Under the pieces are notes generated by a model. The model had not been told where the DNA came from. It did not search any database and saw nothing but the letters and a program-made list of their open reading frames with translations. A stretch of DNA of 64,000 bases, from NCBI GenBank assembly GCA_036785325.1, contig JAXIVH010000002.1:4769602-4833601 (forward strand), written 5' to 3'. Positions 1 to 13,500 of the stretch are shown piece by piece. Position numbers and translations under genes: made by a program. Source of the DNA: Urophycis tenuis. Lineage: Eukaryota > Chordata > Actinopteri > Gadiformes > Phycidae. Numbering within the stretch: position 1 is the first letter of the stretch; each line of letters begins with the position of its first letter.

Positions 1-43
1 CTCGCTTCCTACCAAGGGAATATGAACAGATACCTTGACTGTA

Positions 44-44
<1 letters not shown>

Positions 45-121
<77 letters not shown>
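45..121. repeat. (CA)n microsatellite
   Basis: A pure CA dinucleotide tract of about 75 bases in kif13a intron 1. Confidence 0.95.
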
Positions 122-3100
122 CAGTCGTCCTCCTGTCTGTCTGACCCTGTCTGCCTGGTAGATGTCACAAAAACAATACACTGTGGTTTTTAAGCACTGG
201 GTCTATTACAAGCCTATATATAGCAATGTAATGTGACCCAAATGTGGTAAAGATCATAATGTTTTATTTCACCGACCAGATATAGAGCTGAAATGTCACT
301 TCATAGACACACTTCATCAGCCTTAGACATTTTATAATCCTGAAATATTCAGAATTATGTTGACCAATGTTAAAAACGGGAGACTTGCTTCTGGAACATG
401 TGTTTCAGAGAGGCACACAAGGCTCTGAATACATGTACACACTGCGAACTGTAAAACATACGTAGATAAATACATTTTAGCATATGAAAATGCGGTGCTT
501 ATTGAAGAAACTAAAAAGGATGGTATCCTTTACTGTTTCCATGACAAGATGTTCCCCTCAAAACCAGAAGGCCATTCACTGTTAACATGCTTCACATAGA
601 AGCTGAGAAGTTTAATTGTTCAATGCTGGCTGAAACTAAGCGAAGCAACTTAATTCACTGGGAAGGTTTGCACACACGCACACAGACACACACACACACG
701 CACACATGCAAGGAGTGAAATGAAAAGACAAAAGGAACATTCCTGGGGGAAGCAAATGAAAAGGATCTCATTGTGATTTGGGGAAGGGTTTGTGCGGAAG
801 GCATGATGACACTCTGGTCACATGGGTGACCTAATACAAATGAGTCCATCTGCAGAAGCCGTCTCCTTGCCACTGCTCCACGTAATCCCAGTAAATCAAC
901 ACCAACTGCAGATGCAGGAGGCTGATGAACATTGTGTGAAAGGGAAAGTGATAATTACAGCAGAGTCAATTGTTGTTGTTGTTGGTGTTGACATAAAGTT
1001 CCGTCTCAACAAAGCCCCGCTAAGAAGAAACGTAAGCAAGATTACACAGTGAAGACAGCAAACTACCCCCTTTGGGATAACCTTGTTATCTTTAATAACA
1101 GCTAGATAAGGAAGCAAATTGCCCAGCTGGATTCGGCTACTAGCTACTAAATGATAAAGAACTACATGCAGCTATTTCAAAAGTAATGAGGAGAAGAGAA
1201 CTCCCAGCCTCTATGTAATAGTACTGTAAAAAGCTGCATGTAATTGTGTTTATCACATAATACCCAGTAGCTGAATGTGAAATTTGCTTCCTTATATGCT
1301 CATCAAAAGGAGCGGTTGAGGGTTCCCTTCTTTTCATTACTGTTTAAAATGACGTTGCCTCTTAAATAAACAGTCTACACTCAAGATCATTTTCATAAAA
1401 CCCTAATTTTGGACAGTAGGCTACAGCCTTTGAGTAATAGCAAATAAAATATGATTCTCTGCTTGCATGACTCATTTTCATCCTACTGAGTGGACTTTGA
1501 ATCAAACTGCAACACGTTGATGGACAAGCCGGGCCATTATAGATGTAATACATCTCCATTGTGTGAGTTGAGGGGGCATTCCCCTGCTAGGGCGCTTTAA
1601 CACTGATCCCCCTCCTACTCCGCAGACCACAGCCCTAACGTATTTCCCCCGGCTTTCCACACCCACCTAGCATTGTATCGCCACCTCTAAGGATACCAGA
1701 GTGGGGCGTGAAAGCTAAATTGCTTTCCCAGATTCACATTTCAAATTAGCCATCCATGGCCGGTCTGGCACAGAAGATAAGATGAATTAAGAAAATGTAA
1801 TAACATATAAAATAAATATAAATTTATAAATACATAAATGTATATATACATGTATACATACATACATGTATATATTTATATAAAATATTAATTATTGTTT
1901 GGATGTGGCAGTCATGACAGAGTAACTTAACATGCTGGCCTGACAGGAAAACTTAACAAGCCTCATTATTTCCCTCCACTGTCATTCAGCTGAACGTTTC
2001 ACATAAACAAAACTATGGGCAAGAGAGTTGTCACGAGTGGTGCTGCCATGGGACCTGGTGAAAATAACAAGGCTAATATTGCTAAGCCATCAAAGTGAAG
2101 TCCATACAGCCCGTACAACATTCTTCAAATAGCTTCCATGTTCACATGGTGCCATTCAATCCCTGCAAAATCTCAGTCACGTGCGGGTAAGTTCTTTGAC
2201 TCAAAGCCTTTTTCTCCATGAAATTAATGACACACTAGAAAACAGTGGATCTATGTTAATATGGGCTCTCATTTGCCATTAGGCCCAGGATCAACAGTCT
2301 GAGATGTTAATTGCGAGGTGTGAACAACCTTTTCTAGGGTCGGTTTCTAAATTGGTGGCATATAACATAAAGCTATACAATCCAAACCCTGTTCCCAGGA
2401 GAGGACCAAAGTTCCAGGGATGTGTGCCCTGCAGCCATATCGTAAAGGTAATACTCAGACGCTGACACATTTCAAACTCAGGTGAACAGGTGTCCTAAAG
2501 ACCATGCAAAGCATAAGGGTTAGACCCCCCCTACGGCTTCAGAGAGGGTGTGCAGGGAAATTATGTGAATTATACCACAAAGGGTGGCAAACAAGCAAGA
2601 CCCTATTCAGAAAAACATTGATATTTATCTTGAGGCAGTATCTGAAGTTAAAGCTATCATTTTGTTGTCTTGTTACATCCCAACAGCCATCAATACATCA
2701 AATGGGCTGACAAAGAAATAAAAGTATCTGGTATACGTGGCTGTCACATGTAACTAGCCTGTCCAATCATTTCAATCAGCCCAAATTAAATGATTGCGTA
2801 CCTTCCTGTCTAACTACCTAGCTGGATACCGCACGCACGCTCTCTGCCCAGGCACTCATTGCACATGAGTATTCCAATGCTAGGCAGATGCTATTGCTAG
2901 AGCTAGTGAGCTTTAGCAATAAAGCTCACTGGTGTTTTGGGCCAGTGGCTTTGGAGGGAGGCCTGAAGGGAGGGGTAGGATTTTTTCAGTTGGATACTTT
3001 CAAAATCGAGCTTACTCTGGCTGGTTTTTCTCAGGAATTTTGGTATCTGTATAGGAATTGCTACATACGTCGCAGCAATTGATTGTAATGGATATTAATG

Positions 3101-3804
3101 GTGTTACAATAATAATAATAATCTAGTAATGGAAAGAGCCGGCCTCTGATGTAAAAGTCACTCGCCAGTCTGAGAATATATGGCTGAGATATTGCATATC
3201 GCACACTGGCAAGAGTCTGTTCATTGTTATTAGTTCAACAGTAACAAGATGTAGTAACAAACTGCGCTGGCTGCCATTTCTCTGCAAACAGTGACCTTAA
3301 ATATAGGTTAATGTGTTACCGCTTGTAGCTTGAACAGCTATTACCATTTAACAAGCTCATTAACACGAAATTCTGCTTGGAACTCGAGATTCAGTTCTAG
3401 ATTAATGCCACTTTCATTATTCCAGTAGAAAAACAGCAACCCCCATTCCGGGGGCCACCCAGCTGGGCAAGACGTGAAAACATTTCTGCATACTGTTGCT
3501 CAAATGGCCTTGCGGGCTGTTTTCATAAACTCCTGTAAAACATTTAGATGAATGAGGACAAAGAACCACCTTGAATTATTTCAAAATGATCTAAAGATTA
3601 TGTTTGCACCCATGGGTAATCAGGTCAGCTGTGAAATCATGGGTAACAAAACCCAGCACAGCAGCAAATATGGACTAAATGAAGCACAGAAGAAACTCTA
3701 AACATTTATGAAGACAAGGTACAATTTTAAGCCAATGTATGAAAACACACTAAGATTGCCTATGAATGTTGTTTCAATTGTGTCAGTGAACACAATGCAC
3801 TGCA

Positions 3805-3806
<2 letters not shown>

Positions 3807-3840
<34 letters not shown>
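3807..3840. repeat. Poly(A) run
   Basis: A pure run of about 33 A in kif13a intron 1. It could be a retroposon tail, but nothing recognisable precedes it. Confidence 0.9.
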
Positions 3841-3841
<1 letters not shown>

Positions 3842-5288
3842 GACAATGGGTACAGATACTGTACATCTACATCCAAGTCTATTGATATATTCAGATTTTT
3901 AACCTGTGAATAAAATGTTGGAGAGATCGTGATCTCTCTTGACTGATGGGCCATGGCTGGCACCACTCTACGTTTGCTGGAGGTAGCTTGTAAAAGACTG
4001 AGCATGTCGAGGTTCAAAGGATCTGAGGGAAGCTAGTTTCCACCACATCATGGTGTGGACCGTACGTGCACCTGTCTCCATACCAATCCAAGAAAATGAC
4101 ACGATTTGAAGGCGGTATCTCTCGAAGCACAAGGTCACTCCGGAGCCCTCCCAAGCCCTACTTTATCACGTGAAATCAAATGAAATAAGATTGAGATGGT
4201 TTTGGGGACACAAGGCTATGTTGTGGCAGGTGCGGGATGGACCATTCGATATCGCCGTGTTTGTGTGGTACCTACAACGTCACAATTAATTTTGCTCCAG
4301 AAAGTATTTGTAATGCTTAGCTTCTGTCGTGCATGTGAGCAAAGAGCCCCGATTTAAAACAAAAATGTGTAGGCCTACTGGTCGTTTCTCCTGGTCGGAA
4401 AGCTATGTCATCACAACAGTTGGTCAGTTGCAACTATGGTCCTTTGGGGGCAACATTAATTATGATGTTGAAGGAACCACACCAACACCGCCACATCCTC
4501 ACATGTAATTCATCTTTTTTTTGCACATCCATCAACACAAATAACCCCGTTTCAAGAGCTCTAACCTGCAGCCTTAATGTCCACCTTTGACATTGCAATT
4601 GTCAGTGATTTGAGCTTGGCCAATGAAAGTGCAAATGATTGGGTGGCTGCTGTGCTTAGCTTGCTGTTACATTATAAGGATACTCGCAGAACAGCACTTG
4701 GGCGAAGTTAGTGAGCAGAACGCGGAACGTGTCTATTTATGTGATCAGTCTTTGCCCCAGCGCCACACATTCCTACAGACCCGAGCCCCACTTGCCTCCG
4801 TTAACCAGCAGTAGCTGTGGGGAGTGTTCTCAAACGCAAACTCTCTCGAACCCAAACATTATTAAGTCATCACAATAATAATCGACCGTGGCTAACATGG
4901 CACCGAGTTTGTGACTATAGTGTGATGGCATCGCTATTACTTAAATACAGCAGAAAATGCATTGCATGCCGTTTTATGGTTGTTTACCTGCTTTCTCCTT
5001 TTGAATTTGACGGCGGTGGGTGTAGAACAGTCTGGTTGTCCTCCATATCCACGACACATTTTGTGTTCAATTCCAATTCTGCAGAGACATGTGTGTTTTA
5101 AAAGTAAGGCCCTTTGAGGGAAAAGCCATGTTTATTAGTAGTCCTAAAGCTCGAATCGGTCAACCGTGGGTCTTTAGAAGGGCACGTCGCTTGAATCTTC
5201 CCTGCGAAAAACTTTATTACAGTGAAATGTCGGATACATTCAACGCGATCCGAATAGAATTGCAACAGTAACTCGTTATAACACTTAC

Positions 5289-5343
5289 CTCTGCGGTTCA
5301 TGGGCCGAACTCGAACTGCAACTTTTACCTTTGAATCCGACAT
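5289..5343 (-). CDS. kif13a: Kinesin-3 motor KIF13A, first coding exon only (gene continues off left edge)
   Basis: This exon encodes the first 18 residues of a kinesin-3 motor plus one base of the next codon. It starts MSDSKVKVAVRVRPMNRR, the strand beta-1 start of the kinesin motor domain, and differs by one residue from my memory of the mammalian KIF13A start (KIF13B begins MGDSKVKVAIRIRP). The reading ends at a good donor (CAGAG|gtaagtg on the minus strand). KIF13A is a plus-end microtubule motor that moves recycling endosomes, melanosome cargo and AP-1 vesicles. The rest of the motor, FHA and tail must lie to the left, so 1-5288 is intron 1. The adjacent nhlrc1 gene is its neighbour in mammals too, which supports KIF13A over KIF13B. 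The ATG is preceded by a GC-richer stretch (5344-5700) that probably holds the 5' UTR and promoter. Confidence 0.85.
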
Positions 5344-6259
5344 TTTTCGTCTACTTTACTCCCACCCTGTCTCTCTGCGCAAACGACCCGATGTGTAGCT
5401 CTGCTTGGGGAGTCCGCACTCAGTGGGCCAGATGGACGCCAGATAAAAGGCAGCAAAAAACTGAGTTTTAAACAACCCCCGAACACGTCCAACCCGCGGG
5501 AATCGGAAATCAGATACGCATTTCTTAGGTTTTACATCCATCGAAGTTCGGGAGTTAAGCAGCAGATCCAGCCCCCAGCTCCAGCCTCAGACAGCATCCC
5601 AACCGCCATCTTCCACTGGGAGCACGACTGCTGCTATTATCCTCTTGCCTGCTGCAGGCGGCTGTGTTGAGGGAAGGGAAAAAAGGAGTCCTCGCCGCAC
5701 TGGGTAAGGGGAGGGAGGTGGTGGTGGTGGTGTGTGTGTGTGTGTGGGGGGGGGGGGGGGATGCGCAGGTCGATTTAGCAACTTCATTTGTGAGCTACTT
5801 TCATTTCAGAGTTTGTAAATGACTGCAACTTCAAAATATGACCATGCCCAATGTCAGCGTATGTGTGCCAATAATCGATGACGCACATACACGTGCAAAG
5901 GGAATCAGTTACAAACAACACGCACAGAGTGAGACACTTTATATATGATCATACAATGGTGTAGTTTATTATTTTTGAAATATGTAGTCTATAGTTTCAA
6001 TGTAAAGTTAAAGTTTGGTGACTTCACCCAGGTCACCAAACGTAGATAGAAGGGTATAAGACGCTGTAAGCAGCAAAGTCACATGTATTTCTCTCGTCAA
6101 TGTAATGTAGCCCTACGTTAAAACACAATTTATACACGATTTTCTAGATGATCATTATTCAAAATGTATATTTTTCAGGCTTTCATATGTTATATGTAAT
6201 ATAATGTAATATGTAATATTATATTAGGCCTATATTACATTATATTCGTGCATTTTATG
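5344..6259. promoter_or_regulatory. kif13a 5' UTR/promoter region and nhlrc1 3' flank
   Basis: This is the interval between the kif13a start codon (transcribed leftward) and the nhlrc1 stop codon (also leftward). The 5344-5700 part is relatively CpG-rich, as expected of a vertebrate 5' end. It is followed by a (TG)n/(G)n run at about 5723-5760 and AT-rich DNA with repeats of TATGTAATAT type near 6180-6250. No TATA box is convincing. The assignment is inferred from position. Confidence 0.4.
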
Positions 6260-7522
6260 TTATATAGCAGCATAAATCTTCACAGCATGATCTCCACTGT
6301 CCAAAACTATGATTGTGTTGTCCTTGGATGCACAAATCAGCCCAACTGGCTGCACCAGGTTTTGTCCTATAAGGGGAGTTAGCTTTCTGCCCTCAAGCAG
6401 CTTCCAAATCATTGCCTGCTGCCGGTCGATAATAATCACATTCCCATCTCCTTCGAAAGTCACTGCCGACATGCACAGAAAGGTTGTGGACCCCAGGCTG
6501 AGGCTGAAGCTGTCTATCTGATAGAGGAGACGGAAGCCTTTCTCATACACCCTGAGTCTGGTCGGCTGGTGGCTCCCCGCGGGACGTGACTCATCAAAAA
6601 GCGGATGCTCTACCACTGCAGTGGCCCCGGTCACCTGACAACAGGCCAGCTCTCTGGGACGCTCCAGATCAGTGACGGGCGTTTGAAGCTCCGCGATCAC
6701 GCCGCGACCACAGTCCAGGGTGACCAGGGAGAGGCTGCCGGTCTGGGAATCTGAGACGAGAATGTTCCCTTGGCTGTCTACGGCCACGCCCCAAGGCAGC
6801 TGGAAAGTGTCTCTGAGCGTCAACACGTGACAGCCCCTGGAGGTGAACACCTTCAGGGACTTGTCCCCGGCGTCCGTCACCACCACGTGACCACTGGGAG
6901 TCACCGCCACGCCCAGCGGGTGACATATGTCCCCCCGCCGCCCAAAGCCGTGGAGCCTCCTGCCTTGAGGGCCGAAGACCACCACCCGCGTGTCTCCGTC
7001 ATGCACCACCACCGTGGTCCCCGAGGTCCCCAGCGCCGCTATCCCGGTGGGGTTGAAGAGCGTTCCCCAGCCGCCGAAGGCACAGCGGAGCTGCAGGGAC
7101 CCCGAGACGCGACCCCGGGCCTTCCCTTCAGAGGAGCTCGGAGCGCCGACCCTGCTGCTGGACAGCAGCTCCTGCAGGTCGCTGAGGGCCTGGCAGTGGG
7201 AGGTGCTGTCAGCATCGCACAGCTGTCGACAGAATGGGCACTCCAGCTTCTTGAGCACGGGGTGGGACAGGGCACCGACGCAGCACTGGCAGAGCACGTG
7301 GCCGCACGGAAGGTTCTGTGGTCGGCGCTCGCTCTGGCCCGCGGCGTTGAACATCTCGAAGCACACCTTGCACTCCAGCAAGTTTCTCCGGATCTCCCGC
7401 AGGGTCCGCTCAGGTGTCCGGTTGCCCTGACTTCTCAGGGACTGAGGAGTCACAGCCATGACTGTCTGGAAGGACTTGACGTTTGTTGTGCACCCCTCTT
7501 GTCTGGCAGCAGCTGGCAACAC
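6260..7522 (-). CDS. nhlrc1: E3 ubiquitin-protein ligase NHLRC1 (malin)
   Basis: Malin is a RING-type E3 ligase that works with laforin in glycogen quality control; loss of the human gene causes Lafora disease. The reading is one uninterrupted exon, as in mammals. A C3HC4 RING lies at about residues 49-98: LLECKVCFEMF begins it, then PCGHVLCQCC, then LECPFCRQ. It is followed by six NHL-type blades with family phrases such as FGGWGTLFNPTG, VVVTDAGDKSLKVF and LPWGVAVDSQGN. The longest reading is 420 residues, but a start at residue 22 (MAVTPQSL, base 7459) gives 399 residues, close to the 395 of human malin. The sequence before that Met is not family-like and contains a possible splice acceptor, so the inner Met is preferred. 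The gene lies just upstream of kif13a on the same strand, as in human 6p22.3. Confidence 0.93.
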   Translation of the reverse strand: MLPAAARQEGCTTNVKSFQTVMAVTPQSLRSQGNRTPERTLREIRRNLLECKVCFEMFNAAGQSERRPQNLPCGHVLCQCCVGALSHPVLKKLECPFCRQLCDADSTSHCQALSDLQELLSSSRVGAPSSSEGKARGRVSGSLQLRCAFGGWGTLFNPTGIAALGTSGTTVVVHDGDTRVVVFGPQGRRLHGFGRRGDICHPLGVAVTPSGHVVVTDAGDKSLKVFTSRGCHVLTLRDTFQLPWGVAVDSQGNILVSDSQTGSLSLVTLDCGRGVIAELQTPVTDLERPRELACCQVTGATAVVEHPLFDESRPAGSHQPTRLRVYEKGFRLLYQIDSFSLSLGSTTFLCMSAVTFEGDGNVIIIDRQQAMIWKLLEGRKLTPLIGQNLVQPVGLICASKDNTIIVLDSGDHAVKIYAAI

Positions 7523-9486
7523 AGGAATACTTGGATAAAGGTGACAGACTGTGACAGAAAAGAGCTGAGACTACACACGAAAGCAGCAGCCTAATAATTA
7601 GACAACAACCCCAGCTCCAGTAGGCCCAGCTAGGTCATGTGATATGGGAGTCTGCGCGGTCTGAACACCACAGCGGCACGCACAGTCACACACACACACA
7701 CAAAGGCTCTTTGCTGCCCTCGTTTGGAAATTAAGAATCACACAAGTTAAAAGAGCCACAGAATAGATAAACCTGTCTTTTGTGCTTATATAAGATGAGA
7801 TAATTTTATCAGATCTGATCTGATTAATTAAGCAGAACAAAATAGGCATCAGGACATTTACATTTATTTGATAGGAAAATAATCAGATATATTGATGAAT
7901 TACTTAATGAATAACTAAATGAATTAAATATTATCTTGAAAGTAATAATGATAGGTGTTTCTTGAAATACATGGCCATTATATACCCCTACATGGCAGCT
8001 ATTTCAGTCTGTTAGTTTGCTGATGTGCAGACAGAGTGAAATAGGATCCTTCAGGAACACAAGAGCAGTCCTTGACTCAGCCAATCCTCAGCTCCGTTGC
8101 CACGGCAGTGAGCTGCCAAAGGCCAAGCAAGGTGATTTAGCTTTTTCTTCCATAACATACACAACTTCTGTGTCTTAAATAAATTACATCAACATGGTTA
8201 TGTTCGGGTTATAGGTGATGCATATAACCACCAACACATCCACTTGCAGGGTAATCAAGTTGCACTTAAAAACACATAGCAGTAGACAATAAAGCCTGCA
8301 GGTGAAATAATGGGCCAGAGAGGTTTAAGAGGAAATGTAAAACTTTAATGTTTTCTTAATTCACAGTGAAAACAAACAATTAAGTCAAGTCATCAAAACA
8401 GGGCTGTTTTGGCAAATGACGTCTAAATCCAGAGACATTGTACCATTCAATAGTGCAGAGTGATGTCTGGTCCATTTCACAAATATTGTATCTGGATTGT
8501 CTGCGTTTATTTCAAAAATGACATACAGTGTTTCTGCCGAGATGATACTGAACTGGAAATCCTGGTGGAAGTGCTGTAAAAGATAAGCACTCCCCCGCAG
8601 AAACGGCCCCAAAAAAAGAAATGAATGATGACACGTTTTGATAAAAACAGGACATGCATACAGCACACGGGAATTTAAAAATGTTACAATGACAGTGGAC
8701 GGACAGAAAAAAGAACGAAACACTGCCCCCTGGTGTTCGGTGAGATACAGACGTCCCCGGAGTGCCAACATCCAATTCCGAAACCACTTGGATTCATTTG
8801 ACACTTAAGCCATTCAAATGCAATGTACTGTAGGCAATAGGAAGAATGTGCATATAGTAAAAGAAGCCACGTTGAAGACATGCAGAAAGATAAATGATTA
8901 CTCTCAGTTACCAGTACAGTGAAAATAGATAGCAGCCATGAGGGTACGTGAGAGAGTTCAAATCACTCAAATGTCAGAAGAATCACAGCAAATATGCAAC
9001 TACTACGACGGTAACGTATCGGAGATAAAACAGGTCTGCTTGGGTGGAGTTGCATGGGTTGCTCAAAAAGTGCTTTGCTTCGTTCAGGCTACACGCAAAC
9101 CCCTTTATCACCCTTCTATAATAAGATTGGTTTGTATTAGATACCTGTTCACATTCCACTCGGAGTGTAAAGTCCCAAGCAAAATCAAAAGACAAGTGAC
9201 ATGGACATTTATGGAGAGTCAACCGATAGAACAATAGTAGTTTTTCTTCACAAACAAAAATCAAAAGGCCTTTTGATGATATAGACAGCCAGCTTGTTAT
9301 ATAAAATTTAAACTACCCTCAGTAGATTTTATGACAACTACAGCTATAGTTGAGCTCATATAAACTGTGAATGATAATTTGTATCATAAGGATAAATGAC
9401 CATGCCCTCAATTCGAGGATGAACAATACTGCATTGTCATCATTGTCATTAACACATATTCTCACACACACACACACGTACGCGCA

Positions 9487-9529
<43 letters not shown>

Positions 9530-9822
9530 ACACGCACAATCAGTGGTATAGATCCCATTTCCATGACTTCCGCTCAAATAGGAGTCTACTCCCATGGGTC
9601 ACAAGCCCTAGAAGAACAGCTTGAAACAACACTGCATGGATCAGTCTATCCATCTCCTCCTCCGCCTTCACTGCAGCTCATATATAGTTGAGCCAGTTCC
9701 CCCTCCCTTACAACGGAAACACACCCGGAAGTGATTCCACTCTTACCACCTCCATCCCCTTCCATCCCAGCTCCTTTGGTTGGGAGTACGGGATCGGTCT
9801 GCCGGCCGATGGCCCCTGGTTC
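7523..9822. other. nhlrc1 5' flank and ptdss1 3' UTR
   Basis: The right part (about 8340-9822) is probably the 3' UTR of ptdss1, because an ATTAAA-type polyadenylation signal lies on the minus strand at 8344-8349 and no other gene intervenes. It includes a (CA)n tract at about 9465-9520. The left part holds the nhlrc1 5' flank with a short (CA)n at 7686-7702. No coding reading in this stretch looks real. Confidence 0.4.
9464..9538. repeat. (CA)n microsatellite
   Basis: An interrupted CA tract in the probable ptdss1 3' UTR. Confidence 0.9.
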
Positions 9823-10544
9823 CTACTGGCTGTCCAGACCGTTGACGGATTTGTTCTTTACACTGCCTTTTCCACGTTTTCTAATGGCAGGGCTGTCTTC
9901 GTCTACGTCAAGATCTCCTAAAACACAGTCCAAAATATAATGTTGGTGAACACTGTAGAATTCCACAGCACTGGTTACATGCATGCTTCAAAATCTCAAC
10001 TTCACCACTAGGGGTCAGTAGTTGGAAGGGCAAAACATAGCTAGACTGGAGAGCAGTTAAGGCACTGGAACAACAACTTTGAGGGAAGCTTCTTCTACAG
10101 TGGATGACTTGGGGGAGAAAGAAAGGCTCGTGTACCTTTAAATCCTTCGGTGGTGTGGTCAGGAGAGTCAGCATAGTTACCATCCTCCCAGTCTGAGTAG
10201 CCCTTTAAAAGAGAAATCAACATGAAACACAATAATGATAACACAAAACAGGGAATATACAGTGACTCCCTGGAGGATAAAAGCTTCAACTTGGCTGGAA
10301 ACTCTCATGGGAAGTTTTTGATGAAAAAGGTTTTTGAATACAACATGAATGTTGGCGATAATAAAGCTGGTTAAAAGCCTTGTCCTTTCAAAAGGGTACT
10401 ACAATACAAGGACAAACGGAAATCTCTGCAAAGTCAATATTTCCACAAGAACAAAGGTGGTTACCAAGACTGCTTTGCATGCTTTGATGTTCAATTATCA
10501 TAACAATTGTGTTGGGAGGAAAGCAACTACCTTTAAACTGTATT

Positions 10545-10578
<34 letters not shown>

Positions 10579-13500
10579 ATGATAAAATTAACTGTTCACC
10601 TCATAGAGACTCTCTTACAATGGCTATTATGCAAGGGTTCATGGATGCTCAACTACAGAAAATCTACAACCATAAGGTTGTTCTGTAGCCATTGCCCTTT
10701 CATTACTCCGCTTTCTAAATCAAACACATCACGGCTAAATTCAACAAAACGCTATTACCACCACATGCATGTGGGTAGCACCTGCCAAGGGGGTGAGATG
10801 GTCATCGACATTTTCAATTTCAAATTAGTTAATGGCTGGACGTCTCCCAATTCCAGGGAACTTTTAAAAATGAATAATCTAAAACTAATTACAAGCCGTT
10901 TTGACTATTGTTGAGGTTGATGAGGTAATTTAGACAAATATATATTATGTAACCAGGGGATGGTCACTTGAATGGGTAATTTTTAAAACCCCAATGACAG
11001 TAATTTAAACCTACTGTAATAAACATACCTTTTCTTTTATACCATATTTTTCAGCGTACCACACCATTCCATAGAGGCATAGAAATGTAATAAAGGCCTA
11101 AAAAGAGATACAGAATTAGGTTGGAGGTAAACATCGCTCACAGACAATGAAAACATGCTTTCAACATACAGTATGCTAAATAGGTGGTTAGTATTGGCAC
11201 CCATTAACAAAAACATGATCTCAACATTAATGGTACTAGAGTCATAATTAAAGAACGTAAAAACTAATTTCAGTTGTATAGGCCTGATACATTAGTGTGA
11301 ATAACATGGACGTTGATCTTACCACACACAGGAGCCAGAGTATCACATAGAGGATCTGAGTCTTAGAGAACAGGTCCTGGCCAAACTTAATGCAGGCCAA
11401 GGCTTCCAGGAAGGCGATTGCACTGGAAGAAAACAATGTAAACCATAATTTCCCAAAAGACACACTTTACAAATAAGGATTTCCCATTCCCACAACCCAT
11501 CCCCCAGGGGGGAAAATGCTTGATTTGAAAGTGTTGGATGAAATATAACTCCATAACTCCATGGGACCAGCTTTCATGCCGACTATTTACAGTCCCACAT
11601 TTGTAATGTTATTTAGGTATTCAACAATGTATTCCAAGGGATGAAATCACATTTTTGCATTGTTTTGTTCTGCCATAATTAACAGTTTGACTTAGAAATC
11701 AGTGCAGAGATATTCCATTTTCAAGTACAAAGCAAGGCCCATCCCAATTCTAACCAATCAGAGAAGCTCAAATAGAAAGAGCATAATCCCTGGCTGTCAA
11801 TCAAATTTGCACCAAGGCAAGTAGAGCCTTTTGTAAAGAGCTCGCTAGCTTGTGCTGATTGGAAAGTTACTTCTTTGTATGATGGTCAAAGAAACCCACT
11901 CACAGTAAACTGTGAGTCAGTCTGTCGACGTAAACATCTTTTGGTGCAAAATCTAAATACCAAAACTGACTTGAATCAACTTCAAATCACTAACAACAGA
12001 AAATCTTTCCTCCACCTTCTCATGTAATGTCTCACAAATCAGACTTTATATTAATACCTCAAATCTAATGGTAGACAAACTCAAATCTGGCAGAGAGGGA
12101 ATTTCACTTTCACTTCAGTCATGTTGCTGGAGGCAGGGATTTGTATGCACGTTAATTGGCCAACACAAACTCAGACAGTATTTGAACTCTAAAAAAAGGG
12201 TTTGGAAAGGTTTCAAACCAACACAGTGTAGCCTGTAGAAATACAAACAAAGTTGCACCCACTCCACTGAAAATAATTATTCTTTGGTATAATATCTCCG
12301 AAACTAAACAGGAACCATGGGATAACTCCACTCCTTGGACCCCTTTGACACACCACACTTGCAACGGAGTTCATTTACAAATAGGGAATATTTGTACATA
12401 AACTCCATACATGAAAATTAGGTAAACACCAAAAATGATTTTCCTTCATTCATTCATGAAATTTAACATATAATATTTCTTACCCAAAAACCCAGCACTG
12501 CGTTCCAACTCTTTTGCATTGTGTATCTGTCAGGTAGGCATAATATTGCCTAACAGAGAAAGAAGAAAATACAAATGGTCACAAATTTTAATACAATTCA
12601 AATCGATACAGAAAATAAAAAAAATCCAAGTACCACAAAGACCATGCCTGAAATCCTACAGGTGCTGTTTGCATACACTAGCTGGTGATTGCAGCACTTA
12701 CACCAAAATACAACTCTCACCTGACGGTTGGAGCTGTAATTATTCCAACAAACAAGATCCGACACCAGCTGAGCGCATGGCATGCTGGGAAGACAAATAT
12801 GTGCTTCAGGAAGAACGTGTTCAGCTCTGTTAGCTGGAGAGAGAGAGAGAGAGAGAGAGGAAACCTTTCACAACTTTGATTCTTGGGCTTAACAATGTAA
12901 TATGTTCATTATTTTCAATGTCAATCTTTACAAGATTGTACTTCCCCAAATGGAAGTAAAGATACATTTAACAACACTGGACACACACCCCTTGAATTAC
13001 TGCACATAACAGTAACATTTTAAGGCTCATGAGGTTTTAGTTTGGAGGACACCCACACTGTGACCCCCCAAGTTAAAGACCGAAGACCCCATGCGAGTCT
13101 CTCTGGTGGCTCCTTTGAACCCCGCTGGGCCTGCTGCCTTTGTGGCTAAACAGAGTGAAAGGAAGCTGAACTGCAGCCATTCTGAGTCAGCTGTGCTCCC
13201 TCCCTCGATGGTTCCTTCAAGATTCAAGTATCTTTATTGTCAAATGTGCTACATGGCAGGCATATAGCACAGATGAAATCCTCATTCCCTCTCCTCCCAA
13301 CACCCCTCAGAGAAGGTTCATTACTACTTAAATACTTTATCATGCATCAAAGGGCCACTTCAGTAAGAGGGAGGGACAGGGAACAGGGTTTTTTTTTTTG
13401 CATTTCTCCACAACACAAAAGCAAGACAAGTGATTGCCTTCACTGCCGTGGCAGCTGGAATGGAAGGCAACTCAAGATCTGGTGGTCTGACCAGCCTCCC

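Larger units (their letters stand above)
1..5288 (-). other. Intron 1 of kif13a (partial)
   Basis: No exon with usable splice sites and protein-like reading was found in this stretch. It holds a (CA)n tract at about 45-120, a pure A run at about 3807-3840, short CA-rich patches near 670-710 and AT-rich unique DNA. The ORFs present are short and of random composition. Calling it intron follows from the position of the kif13a donor at 5289, not from a second exon seen here. Confidence 0.6.

Noticed and set aside
1800..1890. AT-rich palindromic stretch (ATACATGTATAC...)
   Set aside because: It is low-complexity TA/CATA DNA; the pairing is that expected of simple sequence.
6770..7594. 274-residue plus-strand ORF opposite nhlrc1
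   Set aside because: It is a GC-driven antisense shadow of a single-exon gene whose RING and NHL motifs are clear on the minus strand.
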